Assembly (NCBI GenBank): GCA_030040175.1
Contig: JASHUF010000529.1
Coordinates: 1-7,741, forward strand
From: Acidobacteriaceae bacterium
GTDB taxonomy: Bacteria; Acidobacteriota; Terriglobia; Terriglobales; Acidobacteriaceae
Direction: 5' to 3'
DNA: 7,741 nucleotides
Below the pieces are notes generated by a model. The model ran no database searches. It was not told the DNA's origin and saw only the letters and a list, made by a program, of their open reading frames with translations. Of the stretch, positions 5,081 through 7,741 are shown one piece after another. Positions within the stretch are counted from its first letter, which is position 1. Each line of letters begins with the position of its first letter. The translations under genes and the position numbers were made by a program.

Positions 5081-5986
5081 CTATTTCTGTTGCTGGGGCT
5101 GCGCCGTGGTGGAGGACGGCGACTGCGTTGCCGGGGGAGGTGTTGGCGGCGGCGTTGAAGGTTGCGGCGTGGACGGCTGGGCCGGGTTGGGCGCAGCGGA
5201 AGGAGCAGCCGGTTTGGGGGCGGCGTTGGGCGCAGCGGGCGCGGAAGGCGAACCGGGAGCGGCACCGGGCGCGCCCGGAGGACCGGGATGCTGCGGCATG
5301 GGGTGCGGCGGGAACATGGGACGCTGCGGAGGAGGCGGCATGTCGGTTACGGCCACCAGTTCGACGTCGAAGATGAGGTCGGATTTGGGGGGAATGCCGG
5401 GGTGTTCAGGCCGATCGGGAATGGTACGGGTTCCGTAGGCGAGCTCCCAGGGAATAAAAATGCGGCGCTTGCCGCCGATGTGCATGCCGTCGAGCCCGTA
5501 GTCGAAGCCAGGGATTACGCGGCCCTGCCCCTGAGGAAATTCGAGGGGTTGGGGGTCGGTCATGACCGGCTTGCCGTCCGGACCCATCTCGGGTTTGCCG
5601 TCTTTGCCTATGACGGGGCGCTTGTGGTCTTCCCAGGAGTCGAACTTGACGCCATCGGCCGCGCGCCAGCCGGTGTACTTGATGTGCCAGAGCTTGCCGG
5701 ACTCGCCCAAGGGGCCGGTGCCCACCTTGAGGTCCTCATAATGCAGGGCGAGCGCCATGTGGAGCGGGCCGTGCACGACGCGCGGGATTCCGGGAGGGAG
5801 CTTGATCCAGGGGGGCGTGGTCAGGGCCGCGGGCTTTGCCATGGGCTTGGCCGCGGTTGCAGCTGCGGCCTTGGGCGCCGATGCGCCGCCGGTGGAAGCT
5901 TTGGAGGAAGAGGATGTGGGAGGATTTTGGGCAGCCGCGGCGACCAAGAATGCCGCCATGGATACAAACAGCACAAAAGGTTTCAT
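5081..5986 (-). CDS. Secreted FKBP-type peptidyl-prolyl cis-trans isomerase with Pro/Ala-rich tail
   Basis: This 301-residue protein has a Sec signal peptide (1-19, M-K-P then a hydrophobic core ending A-A-A-A-Q), a Ser/Ala/Lys-rich linker (20-58), one FKBP domain (about 82-213) and a low-complexity Pro/Ala/Ser tail (about 216-301). FKBPs catalyse proline cis-trans isomerisation and help folding, here outside the cytoplasm. Family marks are Y-T-G-W (104-107), D-G-V-K-F-D-S (111-117), R-V-I-P-G-F-D (156-162, Phe in place of the usual Trp), I-P-W-E-L-A-Y-G (178-185) and I-P-P-K-S-D-L-I-F-D-V-E-L (198-210). After P-V-I an extra loop (126-144) contains the repeated words D-G-K-P-E-M and D-G-K-P-V-M, which widens the domain beyond its usual ~110 residues. 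The tail is proline-rich enough to span the cell wall or bind partners, but its role is unknown. It lies 62 nt after the M20 gene on the same strand. Confidence 0.9.
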   Translation of the reverse strand: MKPFVLFVSMAAFLVAAAAQNPPTSSSSKASTGGASAPKAAAATAAKPMAKPAALTTPPWIKLPPGIPRVVHGPLHMALALHYEDLKVGTGPLGESGKLWHIKYTGWRAADGVKFDSWEDHKRPVIGKDGKPEMGPDGKPVMTDPQPLEFPQGQGRVIPGFDYGLDGMHIGGKRRIFIPWELAYGTRTIPDRPEHPGIPPKSDLIFDVELVAVTDMPPPPQRPMFPPHPMPQHPGPPGAPGAAPGSPSAPAAPNAAPKPAAPSAAPNPAQPSTPQPSTPPPTPPPATQSPSSTTAQPQQQK

Positions 5987-6020
5987 GACTCAGGAAATCT
6001 CCATACGAGCTCTGCACGGG

Positions 6021-6029
6021 AGTGTATCA
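6021..6029 (-). promoter_or_regulatory. Putative extended -10 promoter of the FKBP gene
   Basis: On the minus strand TGATACACT (6029-6021) fits the extended -10 pattern TGnTAnnnT. It would give a leader of about 27 nt before the ATG at 5986. No good -35 is seen. The gene might therefore be expressed apart from the upstream M20 gene. Confidence 0.35.
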
Positions 6030-6048
6030 GGCCGACCCTAAGCCAGGG

Positions 6049-7215
6049 TTAATGGAGAAGCATGCCGGCAAGGAGAGCGGTGCGGGGCGCGAGGTGATCA
6101 ATGAGGATGGACTCGTGGGCAGCGTGCGCACCATCGCCGACGGCGCCCATGCCGTCGAGCGTGGGAATGCCGAGGGCGGAGGTGAAGTTGCCGTCAGAGG
6201 CGCCGCCGGTTGCGGCTTCAGGAAGGTCGAGACCGATCTCGTAGGCGAGCGCGCGGGCGCGCTGGTAGAGGCGGACGGTCGAGCCGGTGCGCTCCATGGG
6301 CGGGCGGTTGATTTGGCCGGCGACGGTGAGGGTGCAGCGCTTGTCGATCGGTTGCAGCGCGGCAAATTTGCGCGCGATGCGGGGACCGTCGGCGCGGCGG
6401 GCGATGCGCACGTCGACTTCGGCGAAGGCATTTTCCGGGATGACGTTGGTTTTGGTCCCCCCGCCGGCGACGCCGACGGTGACGGTGAGGCCGCGTTTGA
6501 GGTCGGTCCAGCCGCTGACGGTTTCGACGACGCGGGCAAGCTCGCGGATGGCGCTGGCTCCGCGCGCAAAGTCGACGCCGGCGTGCGCGGCGACGCCCTG
6601 GATTTCAATGCGCCAGTTGCCGGTGCCCTTGCGCGCGGTTTTGTAAGCAAGGCCCTGCGCCGGCTCGAGCACGTAGACAGCGGCGCAGGCGCGGGCGATG
6701 CGCTCGAGGACGGGACGCGAAGACGGGCTGCCGATCTCTTCGTCGCCGGTGAGCAGCAGGATGATTTCGCGCGGGAGGGCCTGGGCTTCGGCGAGGATTT
6801 CGAGGGCGGTGAGGGCGATGGCGGCGCCGGCTTTCATATCGAGGACGCCGGGACCGAAGAGCTTGCCGCCGGAGAGCCGGCAGGGCATAGTTTTGAGCGT
6901 GCCGATAGGCCAGACGGTGTCGAGATGGCCGAGAAGCAGGAAGGGCTTCGGGCTGCCGGGACGCGTGCGCGGACCGAAGCGGGCTTCGAGAATGGAGCCG
7001 AAGCCGCGCTGGGGGCGGAGTTTGACACGCGCGCCGGGGATTTTGATCTCTGACGCAGCGGCGCGAACGCAGGCGTCGACGGCGGCTTTCGCGTCAGTGG
7101 GCGATTCGAGGAGGACGAGGCGGCGGATGCGATCGATAAGCAAGCGCTGTTTTTTGCGTGCGCCGGCGAGGAGGGCGCGCATGGGGATGGAGAGATCGGG
7201 CGGGCGGCGTTCCAT
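6049..7215 (-). CDS. M20-family metallopeptidase, carboxypeptidase G2-like
   Basis: This 388-residue two-zinc hydrolase belongs to the M20 group nearest glutamate carboxypeptidase (CPG2); that group cleaves C-terminal residues, often glutamate, from peptides or folate-like substrates. The metal centre is complete: His97 and Asp99 in G-H-L-D-T-V-W-P, Asp126 in G-V-L-D-M-K-A-G, Glu159 (base) and Glu160 in G-D-E-E-I-G-S, Glu184 in V-L-E-P-A, and His364 in G-D-G-A-H-A-A-H-E. The lid/dimer domain (about 196-305) carries A-A-H-A-G at 209-213. No signal peptide is evident, so it is probably cytoplasmic. ATG 7215 is chosen because CAGGGAG lies 4 nt upstream; an in-frame ATG at 7413 would add 66 residues with no family resemblance. 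The FKBP gene follows at 62 nt. The true substrate cannot be read from the sequence. Confidence 0.9.
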   Translation of the reverse strand: MERRPPDLSIPMRALLAGARKKQRLLIDRIRRLVLLESPTDAKAAVDACVRAAASEIKIPGARVKLRPQRGFGSILEARFGPRTRPGSPKPFLLLGHLDTVWPIGTLKTMPCRLSGGKLFGPGVLDMKAGAAIALTALEILAEAQALPREIILLLTGDEEIGSPSSRPVLERIARACAAVYVLEPAQGLAYKTARKGTGNWRIEIQGVAAHAGVDFARGASAIRELARVVETVSGWTDLKRGLTVTVGVAGGGTKTNVIPENAFAEVDVRIARRADGPRIARKFAALQPIDKRCTLTVAGQINRPPMERTGSTVRLYQRARALAYEIGLDLPEAATGGASDGNFTSALGIPTLDGMGAVGDGAHAAHESILIDHLAPRTALLAGMLLH

Positions 7216-7395
7216 GAGACTCCCTGATTTTACGATCCCGGCAAAGCGTCTTTTTCCCTCATGTGGGGACGCGGGATGACGGCGAAGAGCAGCCAACTGT
7301 TCTCGAAAAGGAAAGGGACAGGAGGGCGAAGAAGCGGAGAAAATCGAGGGCATGCGTGTGCAAATGCCCGTAATTGTGGGGATTCCAGACGCACG

Positions 7396-7415
7396 GTGTG
7401 GCAAGATTGCCACAC
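7396..7415. promoter_or_regulatory. Perfect 20-bp dyad upstream of lpxC, possible operator or RNA hairpin
   Basis: GTGTGGCAAGATTGCCACAC has 9-bp arms around a central GA. As DNA it is a typical size for a dimeric repressor site; as RNA it would make a 7-bp stem with a 6-nt loop. It sits 63 nt before the lpxC start codon. The spacing of its GG and GC does not fit a sigma-54 promoter. The binding protein is unknown. Confidence 0.55.
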
Positions 7416-7466
7416 TTCGAATTCAGGCCTGCCGTCTAATCTAATAAGCGTCAACCTCTCGTTGCC

Positions 7467-7471
7467 GGGAG
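7467..7471 (+). promoter_or_regulatory. Ribosome binding site that fixes the lpxC TTG start
   Basis: GGGAG lies 7 nt before TTG at 7479. No ATG or GTG occurs in frame between the upstream stop (7437-7439) and the conserved LpxC N-terminus, so the TTG is the best start. Confidence 0.7.
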
Positions 7472-7478
7472 AAGAGCA

Positions 7479-7741
7479 TTGGCCCAACCCGCCCACCTGG
7501 AACAGACGATTGCCGAACCGATCGAATGGACGGGAGTGGGGCTGCACTCAGGCGCGGGAGTGACGATGCGCCTGCTGCCGGCTGCGGCGGGCTCGGGCAT
7601 TGTTTTTCGCCGCACTGACCTCGACAACTTCGAGATTCCTGCCGTCGGCCGCAACGTGGCCAAGGTGAGCTACGCGACCAGCCTGATGCGCCAGGGCGTG
7701 CTCATCTCGACTACGGAACACCTGCTGAGCGCCCTGATCGG
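7479..7741 (+). CDS. lpxC: UDP-3-O-acyl-N-acetylglucosamine deacetylase, N-terminal part (window edge)
   Basis: The 87 complete codons visible are the first third of LpxC, the zinc enzyme that removes the acetyl group from UDP-3-O-acyl-GlcNAc, the committed step of lipid A synthesis in the cytoplasm. Matching stretches are I-E-W-T-G-V-G-L-H-S-G (15-25), G-I-V-F-R-R-T-D-L (40-48) and T-T-E-H-L-L-S-A-L (78-86). Glu80 and His81 correspond to E. coli Glu78 (base) and His79 (zinc ligand). The other zinc ligands lie beyond the window. Translation starts at TTG (7479), which may keep the amount low; LpxC dosage is tightly controlled in Gram-negative bacteria studied. Its presence indicates an outer membrane with lipid A. 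In many acidobacteria-like genomes LpxC may be fused to FabZ; that cannot be judged here. Confidence 0.95.
   Translation, partial: MAQPAHLEQTIAEPIEWTGVGLHSGAGVTMRLLPAAAGSGIVFRRTDLDNFEIPAVGRNVAKVSYATSLMRQGVLISTTEHLLSALI

Larger units (their letters stand above)
7216..7478. other. Divergent intergenic region between M20 and lpxC genes
   Basis: No gene is seen in these 263 nt. On the minus strand TAAAAT (7232-7227) and AGGGAG (7225-7220) precede the M20 start; they are too close for both to serve the same message. Toward lpxC there is a GGGCAT/ATGCCC stem with a 10-nt loop (7348-7369), then the 20-bp dyad at 7396-7415. I could not place a convincing -35/-10 pair for lpxC. Confidence 0.5.

Noticed and set aside
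6022..7053. 343-codon open frame on the plus strand opposite the M20 gene
   Set aside because: Gly/Ala/Asp-rich shadow; the minus strand has all M20 zinc ligands in place.
7398..7412. Sigma-54-like TGGC..TTGC signal before lpxC
   Set aside because: Only 7 nt separate GG and GC, while sigma-54 promoters need 10; the dyad explains the match.
7216..7413. N-terminal extension of the M20 protein from ATG 7413
   Set aside because: No family resemblance in the added 66 residues, and a ribosome binding site supports ATG 7215.

Overview
The window is GC-rich and looks like chromosomal DNA from a diderm bacterium. I infer an Acidobacteriota (Terriglobia-like) soil organism. The reasons are the start of lpxC (lipid A synthesis, hence an outer membrane), the mix of Tat- and Sec-exported enzymes, and dispersed GGGTGCCC/CCCACCC palindromic repeats of a type I associate with that phylum. 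The phylum is inference; the outer membrane is well supported.

Layout. Positions 1-1274 (minus strand) hold a probable three-gene operon, read right to left: an ArsR-family repressor, an SRPBCC/AHSA1 protein overlapping it by ATGA, and a DinB-like protein cut by the left edge. The repressor promoter carries a perfect TTGACA and a perfect 16-bp palindrome, probably its own operator. Divergent from it, 1391-4900 (plus strand) holds an exported YCII-domain protein, a Tat-exported amidase-signature hydrolase and an OppF/DppF-like ABC ATPase. Positions 5081-7215 (minus strand) hold an M20 metallopeptidase followed by a secreted FKBP-type prolyl isomerase. At 7479 the plus-strand lpxC begins from a TTG codon and runs off the right edge.

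The most unusual item is in the ABC ATPase. About 60 extra residues sit between the Q-loop region and the ABC signature, and they are encoded by repeat DNA (about 4287-4479). Within it is a 123-bp unit (41 codons) with 21-bp terminal inverted repeats matching at 18 of 21 positions. A related repeat lies just after the same gene (4925-5072). The reading frame stays open through the insert and all ATPase motifs are intact, so this resembles an in-frame, protein-coding palindromic element.

Other points: four genes (arsR-like, YCII, amidase, ABC) have a TAnnnT -10-like hexamer ending 6-8 nt before the ATG and no Shine-Dalgarno, which suggests leaderless mRNAs, while DinB, SRPBCC, M20 and lpxC have clear ribosome binding sites. 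A perfect 20-bp dyad lies upstream of lpxC. A run of small GC-rich hairpins and short tandem repeats fills the gap between amidase and ABC gene. There are no tRNAs, rRNAs, CRISPR arrays or transposase genes. The longest gap without a gene is 263 nt (7216-7478). Apart from the operon and the same-strand neighbours, the genes do not form one obvious pathway.
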